Origin: Deferribacteraceae bacterium
Lineage (GTDB): Bacteria; Chrysiogenota; Deferribacteres; Deferribacterales; JAISNW01
DNA: 10,223 nt
Assembly: GCA_031285415.1 (NCBI GenBank)
Contig: JAITWF010000049.1
Span: 1 to 10,223, forward strand
Reading direction: 5' to 3'
Numbering within the stretch: position 1 is the stretch's first letter; the number at the start of each line of letters is the position of its first letter. Shown here in pieces: positions 1 to 6,823 of this stretch. Position numbers and translations under genes: made by a program. A model generated the notes under the pieces. The model did no database searches. It was not told the DNA's origin and saw only the letters and a list, made by a program, of their open reading frames with translations.

Positions 1-213
1 GTGCCGATGGAGGCAAACCCCGCGACGGCGCATATGTTTATAATGAATCCGCTCTCTGGCAAGAGAAACTTCGCAACACTATTCTCTACCCACCCAGCGG
101 TAGAGGATCGGATTGCAAAGCTAGAGGAGATGAACTTCACTGGCGGCACTCACTTCGCACAGCAGCCGTACGACGGCAAGCCGACGAGAGGAAAAAACCC
201 GATCTTTAAATAA
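1..213 (+). CDS. htpX: Protease HtpX, C-terminal fragment (5' end outside window)
   Basis: These are the last 70 residues of an M48-family membrane zinc metalloprotease, which helps remove misfolded inner-membrane proteins. The segment NPATAHMFIMNPLSGK followed by FSTHPAVEDRIAKLEEM is the characteristic HtpX tail: Asn-Pro-Ala-Thr-Ala-His, then Asn-Pro-Leu, then Ser-Thr-His-Pro and a helix with Glu-Arg/Asp-Arg-Ile. The zinc-binding HExxH motif and the transmembrane helices would lie upstream, outside the window, so their integrity cannot be judged. The frame is open from base 1, so the GTG there is probably an internal codon rather than the true start. After the tail the protein has a short polar extension (GGTHFAQQPYDGKPTRGKNP) before the TAA. 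No clear intrinsic terminator follows it. Confidence 0.85.
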   Translation: MPMEANPATAHMFIMNPLSGKRNFATLFSTHPAVEDRIAKLEEMNFTGGTHFAQQPYDGKPTRGKNPIFK

Positions 214-299
214 AAGAACGGTAATCTTTCCTTGCGTGATACGCTACGTAGTGTTAATATCGTTCATTAGTCTAAACTGTTTTAATTAGGAGAGTCGAA
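214..299 (+). promoter_or_regulatory. htpX-ComFB gap with a strong ribosome binding site
   Basis: This 86-base spacer holds a small GCGT-GAT-ACGC palindrome near 235-245 and a clear Shine-Dalgarno AGGAGA at about 288-293, six bases before the ATG at 300. The Shine-Dalgarno supports that start. A TTGCGT / TAATAT pair with 17-base spacing could be a weak promoter for the small gene, but the -10 match is poor. I see no intrinsic terminator for htpX, so read-through transcription is possible. Confidence 0.5.
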
Positions 300-584
300 A
301 TGCCGAAATTAAATGTTTTTCACTACATGGACGACCTCAAAAACGTGAACGAGCAGCGTGTATGGGGGATGTTAGGCGATTATATCGAGGATAACGACAC
401 CGATGGCATGTGCCTATGCGGTATATGCCTTACAGATACAGCGGCGATCACTTTAAATAGTATCCCTGCTCACTATCAGCTGGAGCCTCATCTAGCTGTA
501 GCGCAGGAGAAGGTACCAGATTCAGAGATATATCGGCAGTTGAAGAGGGCTCTGGAGATGGTTGCAAAGAGACCACATCATTAA
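300..584 (+). CDS. ComFB family protein (94 aa)
   Basis: This is a small soluble protein of the ComFB family, named after the late competence operon protein of Bacillus. What shows it is NVNEQRVW near residues 15-22, then the cysteine-rich core M-C-L-C-G-I-C at 37-43, followed by TDTAAITLNSIPAHYQ (45-60). This matches the family pattern of 'C-x-C-x-x-C, D-[VT]-A-A-x-x-L-N-x-[LI]-P'. The 94-residue length is normal for a stand-alone member. In cyanobacteria, ComFB-type proteins have been reported to bind cyclic di-nucleotides; whether that holds here is inference. The clustered Cys38, Cys40 and Cys43 could bind metal or form a disulfide. The gene has a strong Shine-Dalgarno. It is convergent with a receiver-like gene across a giant stem-loop, and its TAA lies at the foot of that stem. 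Confidence 0.8.
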   Translation: MPKLNVFHYMDDLKNVNEQRVWGMLGDYIEDNDTDGMCLCGICLTDTAAITLNSIPAHYQLEPHLAVAQEKVPDSEIYRQLKRALEMVAKRPHH

Positions 585-703
585 AATGCTTAGATTAGCG
601 CACCACGTTGTTGTTTTTTAAAACTAAATCCTCATGTACCAGCAAGTACACTGCGGTTTAGTTTTAAAAAGCCGCCTAGTGTTGCATCTAATCTAAGCAT
701 TTT
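583..703. repeat. Giant stem-loop, probable bidirectional terminator or palindromic repeat unit
   Basis: The outer arms are 16 bp and perfectly complementary (583-598 with 688-703; core ATGCTTAGATTAG). After a poorly paired stretch (599-614 / 671-687), a second stem of 14 bp pairs 615-628 with 657-670, continues past a one-base bulge (T629), and adds CC 630-631 / GG 655-656. At the tip, GTAC 636-639 faces GTAC 646-649 around CAGCAA. Runs of T follow the outer arm on both strands. It lies exactly between two convergent genes, so ending both transcripts is a natural role. The inner unit resembles dispersed intergenic palindromes with a GTAC-GTAC centre seen in other bacteria, so it may be a mobile repeat nested in a terminator. 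Confidence 0.8.
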
Positions 704-709
704 ATATTA

Positions 710-1015
710 TCAGCCTCTTAGCAGCTTCAATATTGCCCCAGCGGTGACGGGCTTATGCAGCAGATACTGCTCTGCTCCGACGGCAGGAATACGTCCGATC
801 CAATGTTTTGGTACGATGAACAGTGCCTTCGTCAGACCCATCCCTGCAAGTGCCTGCTCATGCTCCTCGATATTGCCACCGATATCCAGAATAACCGCAA
901 AGATATTAATGGCATGCTCCGCCTCAGTGATAACAGTATACCCCTTTGCGGAGAGCACTGCACTGTAGCCTAGTCGTAGATTCTCTTCGTTTGCCATTAC
1001 TAGTACTGATTGCAT
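710..1015 (-). CDS. Degenerate CheY-like receiver domain protein (101 aa)
   Basis: This is a stand-alone, shortened response-regulator receiver fold. The N-terminus SVLVMANEEN aligns with the usual VLVVDDE strand, FAVILDIGG holds the likely phospho-acceptor Asp44, and YLLHKPV carries the conserved Lys88-Pro pair of receiver domains. Two things are unusual. The Mg-binding acidic pair after strand 1 is replaced by Ala8-Asn9. The distance from there to Asp44 is about nine residues shorter than in CheY, suggesting a trimmed helix 2. The usual Thr/Ser after strand 4 is also missing (FIVPK). Phosphorylation may therefore be weak or absent. The start is supported by an AGGA Shine-Dalgarno eight bases upstream. 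It is divergent from copA with only 51 bases between the two starts. There is no output domain. Confidence 0.65.
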   Translation of the reverse strand: MQSVLVMANEENLRLGYSAVLSAKGYTVITEAEHAINIFAVILDIGGNIEEHEQALAGMGLTKALFIVPKHWIGRIPAVGAEQYLLHKPVTAGAILKLLRG

Positions 1016-1066
1016 TTCACCGTTCCTGTTTGATTATTTACATATACACTATAGGGTTAAAATACG
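1016..1066. promoter_or_regulatory. Divergent control region, receiver gene / copA
   Basis: These 51 bases must contain the 5' signals of both divergent genes. On the minus strand, AGGAACGGTGAA precedes the receiver ATG. On the plus strand, only a weak AGGG lies about eleven bases before the copA ATG. AT-rich CATATACACTATAG sits in the middle and could supply -10 elements, but I cannot assign a convincing -35/-10 pair. I see no clear CueR-type dyad (a long-spacer palindrome with ACCTTCC arms). Confidence 0.4.
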
Positions 1067-3274
1067 ATGAGATCAATAAAAAGTGACGTTCATAAAACAA
1101 ACATCCGTATCTCTGGAATGCACTGCGCCGCATGCACCGCACGCATTGAGCGCAAACTAATGCGAATAGATGGCGTAAAATCCGCTAGTGCCAGCCTTGC
1201 AACCCATAGCGTATATGTGCAATACGATCAGGCTACAGCCGATATTCCACAGTTTATCGAGGCGATCACCTCCGCAGGATTTGAATACGTTGCCGATTCA
1301 GCTACAGCGGAGCTAGACCTCGTTAAAAGCGTTGCCAATCTAAAAAAACGTTTTATAATAGCCTTAATATTCAGTATCCCTGTAGTTTTTATCGCTATGG
1401 GGCAGATGGTGGGACTACCGACGTACAGTATCCCATATCACGGCATAATCGAGCTACTCTTCGCCTCCGTCGTATACCTATACTCAGGCTATCCGTTCTA
1501 CTCCATTGCGGTGCCGAATCTCCGCAAAGGGGTATTCGACATGAATACACTTATCTTTGTCGGCTCTACGGCAGCGTATATTTTTTCCGCTCTAGTGGTA
1601 TTCTTCCCTGTCTATTGGGGTCAATTTGGCGTTTATGAGCCGTACTTCGAGAGTTTGTGCGTTATAATCACCGTCATCCTTCTAGGTAGAACGCTTGAGG
1701 CTGGAGCGAAGAGGAACGTTGCCGATTCTATAAATAAACTATTCAGCCTAGCTCCCAAAACGGCATTCGTAGTGGGTGCAGATGGCTCCGATACCGAGAC
1801 CGACGCTCGAGAGATTCAGGTGGGGGATAGATTACGATTGCGCCCTGGCAGCTCTGTAGCGGTCGATGGCGTAGTGATCTCTGGCGGTGCCGCCGTGGAT
1901 GAATCGATCCTCACAGGGGAGTCTGCCCCTATCGATAAATCTGCTGGCGACAGTGTATACGCTGGCACGCACCTACTATCTGGCACACTCGACTACGAGG
2001 CGAAGAGGGTCGGTAGCGATACAGTGCTGGCGGCGTTTATTCGGCAGGTGGAGGAGGCGGTCTACTCTAAAGCACCAATTCAACATCTAGCCGATAAGAT
2101 CTCCGCTATCTTTGTGCCAGTCGTCGTGGGTATAGCGGTACTGTCATTCTTATTATGGTACCTTCTAGGCGGTGGCGAAATGCTGCCGAGAGCTATTATA
2201 TCGTTTGTAACGGTGCTTATTATCGCCTGTCCATGCGCATTAGGGCTTGCCACGCCGAGCGCTATAATGGCGGCTGTGGGGCGTGGCGCAAGGGAGGGGA
2301 TCCTGATACAGAGCGGTGAGGTTCTCGAGATGGCTGGCAAGATCGATACCGTTGTATTAGATAAAACTGGCACCCTGACAGAGGGTAAATTTATACTGCA
2401 TTCGATCGACACAGATACGATGGATCCTCTAGAGCTACTCAAAATCGCCGCCTCTGTGGAGCAGCTATCGGAACATCCACTTGCAAAGGCGATCGTAAAG
2501 GCAGCGTTAGATAAAGAGCTATCGTTATATCCAGCGGAGCAGTTTAATAATAGGGCTGGAGGGGTATCAGCTACTGTAAATGGGCAGAACGTAATCATGG
2601 GAACGAAGAGCTATCTCGAATCGAATGGAGTTGCTGTCGATTCACCTGCCGCCGATGGGTTTACTACATTTTATATAGCTATAGATAACGAGCCTGTCGG
2701 TAGAGTTACCCTTGGCGACAAGGTTCGGGCGGATAGTGCCGCCGTTATACAGACCCTCTTGAGCTATAATATCACGCCGATCCTGCTATCTGGCGACAAC
2801 GCTAGCGTCTGCGCACGAGTAGGTAGCGAATTGGGTATATCAGAGATCCACGCCGAGGCTATGCCAGATGATAAGCGTGCATTCGTGAAACAGCTCAAGG
2901 AGCAAGGAAGAGTTGTGGCGATGGTGGGCGATGGAGTGAACGACGCCGCCGCACTTGCAGAGGCGTCTGTAGGGATAGCGATGGCTGGAGGGGCTGATAT
3001 TGCAGTCAGTTCAGCGGATATCACCCTTATGGGTAGCGATATCTATAAACTTCCAAAGGCGTTGCAGCTCGCAAGGCGCACAGGGGCGATTATCAAGCAG
3101 AACCTCTTCTGGGCATTTATATATAATGTGCTCGGGATACCGATCGCCGCTGGTGTGCTATACCCACATTGGCATATACAGCTAAACCCGATGTTTGCAG
3201 GTGTAGCGATGGCGTTTTCATCAGTAACAGTTCTTGGCAATGCACTACGGCTCTCAAGGGTGCGGCTACTGTGA
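1067..3274 (+). CDS. copA: Copper-exporting P1B-type ATPase CopA
   Basis: This inner-membrane pump uses ATP to move Cu(I) out of the cytoplasm. At 735 residues it is full length for a form with one heavy-metal domain. In order: HMA domain with GMHCAAC (Cys20, Cys23; about residues 12-75); transmembrane helices 1-4 (about 95-210); actuator domain with TGES (283-286); the intramembrane copper site CPC (388-390); phosphorylation motif DKTGT (Asp432); the P1B His-Pro pair (H470-P471); hinge motif GDGVNDAAAL (621-630); then transmembrane helices with Tyr686-Asn687 and M715-x-x-S718-S719. The CPC, YN and MxxSS set is the Cu(I)-specific signature (P1B-1), distinguishing it from Zn/Cd pumps. No copper chaperone or CueR/CsoR regulator is visible nearby. 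Its last 9 bases overlap the convergent hemerythrin-like gene. Family assignment is certain; transport direction (export) is inferred from the family. Confidence 0.95.
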   Translation: MRSIKSDVHKTNIRISGMHCAACTARIERKLMRIDGVKSASASLATHSVYVQYDQATADIPQFIEAITSAGFEYVADSATAELDLVKSVANLKKRFIIALIFSIPVVFIAMGQMVGLPTYSIPYHGIIELLFASVVYLYSGYPFYSIAVPNLRKGVFDMNTLIFVGSTAAYIFSALVVFFPVYWGQFGVYEPYFESLCVIITVILLGRTLEAGAKRNVADSINKLFSLAPKTAFVVGADGSDTETDAREIQVGDRLRLRPGSSVAVDGVVISGGAAVDESILTGESAPIDKSAGDSVYAGTHLLSGTLDYEAKRVGSDTVLAAFIRQVEEAVYSKAPIQHLADKISAIFVPVVVGIAVLSFLLWYLLGGGEMLPRAIISFVTVLIIACPCALGLATPSAIMAAVGRGAREGILIQSGEVLEMAGKIDTVVLDKTGTLTEGKFILHSIDTDTMDPLELLKIAASVEQLSEHPLAKAIVKAALDKELSLYPAEQFNNRAGGVSATVNGQNVIMGTKSYLESNGVAVDSPAADGFTTFYIAIDNEPVGRVTLGDKVRADSAAVIQTLLSYNITPILLSGDNASVCARVGSELGISEIHAEAMPDDKRAFVKQLKEQGRVVAMVGDGVNDAAALAEASVGIAMAGGADIAVSSADITLMGSDIYKLPKALQLARRTGAIIKQNLFWAFIYNVLGIPIAAGVLYPHWHIQLNPMFAGVAMAFSSVTVLGNALRLSRVRLL

Positions 3275-3718
3275 ACGCCTCTTGCCTCGCACCTCATACT
3301 GTATAAACTCATTCAGCCGTGTGTCCGCCTGCGCTATATGGAAGTCGAACCAGTCGACGATAATCATCCCCACGTTTAGGCTCAATGTGGCGAACGCCTC
3401 CATATCGCTTGTAGATTTAAAGGTCATCATCATCTTAAAGACCTTTGCGATCTCCCTGATATATTCGCAGTGGTGCGCAACGTGTTTATCCGTGCCAGGA
3501 TAGCCGTGCGCCCTCATAAACTCCTCTTGGACTTCAAAGTGCTTCTTTGTATAGTCGCTAAGGTATATAATCATCGGTTCCACCATTGCAGAGTGGGTGC
3601 CTGCCGCATATGCACGAAGGTATCGGTTGCCCTTTTCCGCAAATTCAACCTGCTGAGCGTCCAGCTCGGCAAATCCAGAGGCTATGCACTGTTGCAGATC
3701 CATCAGCTGAAAGATCAT
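3266..3718 (-). CDS. Hemerythrin-like protein with altered diiron site (150 aa)
   Basis: This is a four-helix bacteriohemerythrin-type protein; typical members bind O2 at a diiron centre and serve in O2 sensing, storage or delivery. The fold is recognised from ASGFAELDAQQVEF (13-26), HFEVQEEFM (60-68) followed by GYPG, HVAHH (79-83), and DWFDFHIAQAD (122-132). Of the seven canonical ligands, His60, His79, His83, His127 and Asp132 are present. The first helix His of D-x-Q-H is Gln23, and the bridging Glu of H-x-x-x-E is Gln64. Both codons read CAG/CAA unambiguously. The site is therefore probably mononuclear, altered or unable to bind O2 normally; that is inference. No good Shine-Dalgarno precedes the ATG, and Met6 is an alternative start. 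The gene follows the acidic membrane protein gene after 39 bases, so it is likely co-transcribed and perhaps translationally dependent. Confidence 0.85.
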   Translation of the reverse strand: MIFQLMDLQQCIASGFAELDAQQVEFAEKGNRYLRAYAAGTHSAMVEPMIIYLSDYTKKHFEVQEEFMRAHGYPGTDKHVAHHCEYIREIAKVFKMMMTFKSTSDMEAFATLSLNVGMIIVDWFDFHIAQADTRLNEFIQYEVRGKRRSQ

Positions 3719-3757
3719 GACGATCTACAGCTGACTGATGATTTATATTCGAAAGCT

Positions 3758-5692
3758 CTACTCCCCCTCTGGCGCAGTTGCGCTGCACGCAAAGATAAGC
3801 ACAATTATCGGTATTAAAAGCGCAATCAGAAGCACTCCCACCTCGGCTGTAGATGCCGCCGCTAGCGCATTAACTGTGCCACTCTGCATTAACGCCTTGT
3901 CAGCATGTGCAGTCAACGCACGCACGCCACTCCCACCAGCTAAAACGGCAGGAATATAGAATATTAGCGAAATTATTATAATACGTATCGTCTTCAGCGC
4001 AAAGGCTCTCCACATTGGGAAGATCGCTAGGAGATACGCCGCTGCAAGGATATATTGCAGCATGTAGTGGCTAAATATGAAGTTCAGTAGCGATAGATCA
4101 AAGGCAAATATCCCTAGCCCAATACTCGAGATAGAGGAGCCGTCCATGCGGCTAAATAGGCTCTGCGCCGCCTCTAACGTCTGCATATTCTTTGCAACTA
4201 TGCTATCTACAAAAGAGTTCGTAGCAAAACCTACAGGTATGCTATAAAGACCGAATAGAACAAGCATTCCAGAGAGCCAGTAGGCGATAGCGGCAGGGAT
4301 ACGCCTACTAGTGACTATACGCAGTAGCCGTGCAGGGGTATACAGGAATAATCCCCATATAGTATCCCACCAGTTCACCTTCACCGTAGGGGCAGCTTTC
4401 GGCTCCTCCTTCGCTACAACAGTGGTAGCAGGTACGATTTTAGGTTCTGGCTCGACAATCTCATCTATCTCAATTATCTCGTCATTGCGGACTTGATCCG
4501 CAATCCATGCATGTGCAGGGCTTTCTAGCTCAGGTTCTACCTCTATCTCTGGTTCTACCTCGGCAAGAACTTCATCTATTGCAACTTCATCTATAATCGG
4601 TTCAGGCTCTATAGATAGATCTGCGCCCTCTCCCCTTGAGGAAGAGGGTTGGGTGAGGGGTTCCTCCTTAGGCTCTATTTCTACAAGTTCTTCAATACTC
4701 GGTTCCTCTTCAACTATCTCCTCTTCCTCTAGAGCTATTGCCTCAGGTTCTGACTCCTCCTCAGGCACATATATATCTTCAAGTAGCGGTTGATCTTCAA
4801 CGTTATCCAGCTCGCTAACCTCGTCATTGACGAGTTCCCCTCCTTGGAGGGGTGGCACGAAGTGACGGGGTGGTTCATCCGCAGTGACGGAGGCGGATAC
4901 CACATCCTCAACCTCTTCAACCACCTCTACCCCTAGATCTTCAACATCCTCTGAATCCTCGGACACCTCTGCGGCAAGTAGCTCCTCTGGCAGCTCCTCC
5001 GCCTCATCCTCGTCGATCTCCTCATCCTCAATCTGCTCGATATCGTCTGCGGCAAAATCTAAAGGCTCCTCAACCTCCTCTGTCGCCTCAAGAGTTTCCT
5101 CTATAGGCTCCTCTGGCAGAGCGTCTGCAAGCTCATCCTCGGTGGTGATAGCGGCTGCGGCTATGCGTTCCTCTGGTACATCGGTGTTGGAGACCCTCTC
5201 ATAGAATCCCTCCAGCACCTCTGCTGCGTCGTTATTAAAAAAGTATATGGTAAAGATCCCTTTGAGCGGCACCGATTGGTGTTCGATCCCCATCTCTTGC
5301 AGGAGTCTATCTATATCCGTTACCACAGAATCAGCGGCAACAAGCGCATATTTCTGCTGTAAAGTTTGAGTGTTGATCGCATCATCATCCACAGGGTTCG
5401 CCTTAACAATGCGAATATCCTCGCCTAACACGCTGAACGCCTTTACAGCGTCTGAACTTATGCCATTATTAGCGGCATAAGTCTCTACAGCACCGAGTAG
5501 ATATCTGTCTACATGCGGAATATCGGGGGGAAATGCCATCTCTAGTAGGTAGTATGCGTTGCGGTTTTCATCGATAAGAACAAACGATGGAGCATCGCCA
5601 GAAAAGCCATAATCTTCGCCTTTTTTATGCAAAGTAGTGCCAGCTCTATCAAAAAAACGCTCCACAAGCTCTAAAAAACGTTTATAGTCCAT
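3758..5692 (-). CDS. Unrecognised acidic-linker membrane protein (644 aa)
   Basis: I do not recognise a family. There are three zones. Residues 1-180 are a globular alpha/beta-looking domain starting MDYKRFLELVERFF. Residues about 181-420 are an extremely Glu/Asp-rich, Pro-containing, surely disordered linker. Residues about 440-644 hold hydrophobic segments near 466-487, 520-560 (possibly two), 568-588 and 616-637, so the protein is anchored in the membrane by its C-terminus. Inside the acidic linker are three compositionally foreign stretches, around 274-290 (PPLQGGELVND), 345-357 (PLTQPSSSRGEGA) and 391-405 (SPAHAWIADQVRNDE), each encoded by a palindromic repeat. The start is set at 5692 because GAGGTG lies six bases upstream; an in-frame extension to 5842 would run into mdh and lacks support. 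Without a signal peptide, the N-domain and linker are probably cytoplasmic. It is the first gene of a probable operon with the hemerythrin-like gene. Confidence 0.8.
   Translation of the reverse strand: MDYKRFLELVERFFDRAGTTLHKKGEDYGFSGDAPSFVLIDENRNAYYLLEMAFPPDIPHVDRYLLGAVETYAANNGISSDAVKAFSVLGEDIRIVKANPVDDDAINTQTLQQKYALVAADSVVTDIDRLLQEMGIEHQSVPLKGIFTIYFFNNDAAEVLEGFYERVSNTDVPEERIAAAAITTEDELADALPEEPIEETLEATEEVEEPLDFAADDIEQIEDEEIDEDEAEELPEELLAAEVSEDSEDVEDLGVEVVEEVEDVVSASVTADEPPRHFVPPLQGGELVNDEVSELDNVEDQPLLEDIYVPEEESEPEAIALEEEEIVEEEPSIEELVEIEPKEEPLTQPSSSRGEGADLSIEPEPIIDEVAIDEVLAEVEPEIEVEPELESPAHAWIADQVRNDEIIEIDEIVEPEPKIVPATTVVAKEEPKAAPTVKVNWWDTIWGLFLYTPARLLRIVTSRRIPAAIAYWLSGMLVLFGLYSIPVGFATNSFVDSIVAKNMQTLEAAQSLFSRMDGSSISSIGLGIFAFDLSLLNFIFSHYMLQYILAAAYLLAIFPMWRAFALKTIRIIIISLIFYIPAVLAGGSGVRALTAHADKALMQSGTVNALAAASTAEVGVLLIALLIPIIVLIFACSATAPEGE
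4481..4510. repeat. Palindromic repeat inside the coding linker (unit 1)
   Basis: ATTGCGGA (4484-4491) and TCCGCAAT (4497-4504) form a perfect 8-bp stem around CTTGA. The surrounding GTCATTGCGG...CAATCCATGC resembles dispersed intergenic repeats seen in several proteobacterial groups. It is read in frame on the minus strand as AWIADQVRNDE, which is unlike the Glu/Pro repeats around it. Exact element ends are not visible without other copies. Confidence 0.65.
4626..4660. repeat. Palindromic repeat inside the coding linker (unit 2)
   Basis: CCCTCT (4626-4631) pairs with AGAGGG (4643-4648), followed by TTGGGTGAGGGG. This resembles the widely dispersed bacterial repeat whose translation gives PLTQPSPSRGEG-like peptides. 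Here the minus-strand product is PLTQPSSSRGEGA, which breaks the acidic composition of the linker. The frame is kept. Confidence 0.65.
4821..4898. repeat. Composite palindromic repeat inside the coding linker (unit 3)
   Basis: Three hairpins lie in tandem: CTCGTCA/TGACGAG around a single T (about 4820-4834), CCCCTCC (4837-4843) with GGAGGGG (4846-4852), and ATCCGC (4877-4882) with GCGGAT (4893-4898). The stretch GGGGTGGCACGAAGTGACGG between the last two is typical of a dispersed intergenic repeat. The minus-strand reading is SVTADEPPRHFVPPLQGGELVNDE, poorer in Glu than its surroundings. The outer limits are uncertain. Confidence 0.6.
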
Positions 5693-5827
5693 GCCTACAC
5701 CTCGATTAGAGATTAATATAACATAACTATTACATAATACACAACATCGATCTAGAACTTTCACTTTACGCATTGCAAAATCTTTGATATTAATATGATT
5801 ACGTAAATATTTATGGTGAGGTGCTGC
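5693..5827. promoter_or_regulatory. Divergent promoter region, acidic protein gene / mdh
   Basis: 135 AT-rich bases separate the two starts. On the minus strand, a possible sigma70 promoter has TTGTGT (5744-5739) and TATATT (5720-5715) with an 18-base spacer, followed by the GAGGTG ribosome site of the acidic-protein gene. On the plus strand, TTGCAA (5773-5778) and TATGAT (5794-5799) are only 15 bases apart, so the mdh promoter call is weak. GAGGTG at 5818-5823, four bases before ATG 5828, sets the mdh start. Confidence 0.45.
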
Positions 5828-6817
5828 ATGGGCGAAGAGCAAAAGAGTGGGATTCGTGTACCTAAGATTGCGTTAGTTGGTGGTGGTCAGATCGGTGGCG
5901 TTATTGCGCAGCTTTGCGCAAATAGAAACCTTGGCGATGTCGTTATGTTCGACGTTGCACCAGATATGCCTCAGGGGAAAACCCTCGACATCATAGAGGC
6001 TTCACGAGTAGATAACTTCTCAGGCAAGGTAACAGGCACAAACGATTATAAAGATCTCGAAGGGGCAGACGTTATCATCGTTACCGCTGGCGTGCCTCGT
6101 AAACCTGGCATGTCGAGAGACGATCTCCTCACCATAAATGCAGGAATCGTTAAAACCGTAGGCGAAAATATAAAGCAGTATGCTCCAAATGCAATCGTTA
6201 TCGTGGTTTCAAACCCACTAGACGCAATGGTTACACTTATGCAGAAGGCGACAGGCTTCCCTGCTAGCCGTGTGCTTGGTCAGGCTGGCGTGCTAGACTC
6301 ATCTCGCTTCGCAACCTTTATCGCATGGGAGCTTGAGGTATCGGTTAAAGATGTAAACGCACCAGTTCTAGGCGGTCACGGCGATACGATGGTGCCGCTT
6401 GTGCGCTATGCAAATGTGAACGGCGTGCCTGTTATGGAGCAGTTCGAGCGCAAATATAAGAATGCATTCAAAGCTAAAGAGGTTATGGATGCTATTGTTG
6501 CTCGCACTCGTGACGCTGGCGGCGAAGTTGTACGCCTCCTCAAGACTGGCTCGGCGTTCTACTCCCCTGCCTCTAGTGCTGTTCAGATGGCAGAGGCGAT
6601 CCTTAGAGATGAGAAGCGTGTTTTACCAGTATGTGCCAAGCTAAATGGCGAATATGGCGTATCTGGCTACTACGTAGGTATAATGGCAGTTCTGGGCAAA
6701 AATGGCGTAGAGCGTATTATCGAAATGCAGCTGAACGAAGAGGAGCAGGCTATGTTTACAAACTCTGTAAACGCAGTGAAGAAGCTCGTCGAGGATATGC
6801 AAGGCCTAGGTCTATAA
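5828..6817 (+). CDS. mdh: Malate dehydrogenase, LDH-like type (329 aa)
   Basis: This cytoplasmic NAD-dependent enzyme interconverts malate and oxaloacetate in the TCA cycle. The Rossmann motif GGGQIGG sits at 18-24 with Asp42 at the end of strand 2 (VMFD), favouring NAD over NADP. The substrate loop VPRKPGMSRDDLL gives Arg91 and Arg97; Arg91, rather than the Gln of lactate dehydrogenase, indicates malate dehydrogenase. SNPLD (128-132), Asp157/Arg160 in LDSSRF, and the catalytic His184 in GGHGD complete the site. At 329 residues it is slightly longer than the usual 310-320 because of an N-terminal extension, MGEEQKSGIR. The start at 5828 is chosen because GAGGTG precedes it; ATG 5813 in the same frame is an alternative that would bury the ribosome site. 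It appears monocistronic and is followed by palindromic repeats. Confidence 0.95.
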   Translation: MGEEQKSGIRVPKIALVGGGQIGGVIAQLCANRNLGDVVMFDVAPDMPQGKTLDIIEASRVDNFSGKVTGTNDYKDLEGADVIIVTAGVPRKPGMSRDDLLTINAGIVKTVGENIKQYAPNAIVIVVSNPLDAMVTLMQKATGFPASRVLGQAGVLDSSRFATFIAWELEVSVKDVNAPVLGGHGDTMVPLVRYANVNGVPVMEQFERKYKNAFKAKEVMDAIVARTRDAGGEVVRLLKTGSAFYSPASSAVQMAEAILRDEKRVLPVCAKLNGEYGVSGYYVGIMAVLGKNGVERIIEMQLNEEEQAMFTNSVNAVKKLVEDMQGLGL

Positions 6818-6823
6818 GATTCT

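Noticed and set aside
2080..2598. 172-aa minus-strand frame inside copA
   Set aside because: It lies opposite intact P-type ATPase motifs (CPC, DKTGT, HP), so it is a shadow of copA.
4481..4898. CRISPR-like repeats
   Set aside because: The repeated palindromic units differ from one another and have no regular spacing or identical direct repeats.
4884..5204. Ser-rich 106-aa reading frame on the plus strand
   Set aside because: It is the antisense shadow of the Glu-rich linker (GAG/GAA codons read backwards give Ser codons). It has no ribosome site and no homology that I recognise.
5813..5827. Alternative mdh start at ATG 5813
   Set aside because: The only good ribosome site (GAGGTG, 5818-5823) lies inside this extension and serves ATG 5828.
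5693..5842. 50-residue N-terminal extension of the acidic membrane protein
   Set aside because: It would overlap the mdh start and its ribosome site. GAGGTG six bases before the Met at 5692 clearly favours the shorter form, and the extension reads like non-coding AT-rich sequence.
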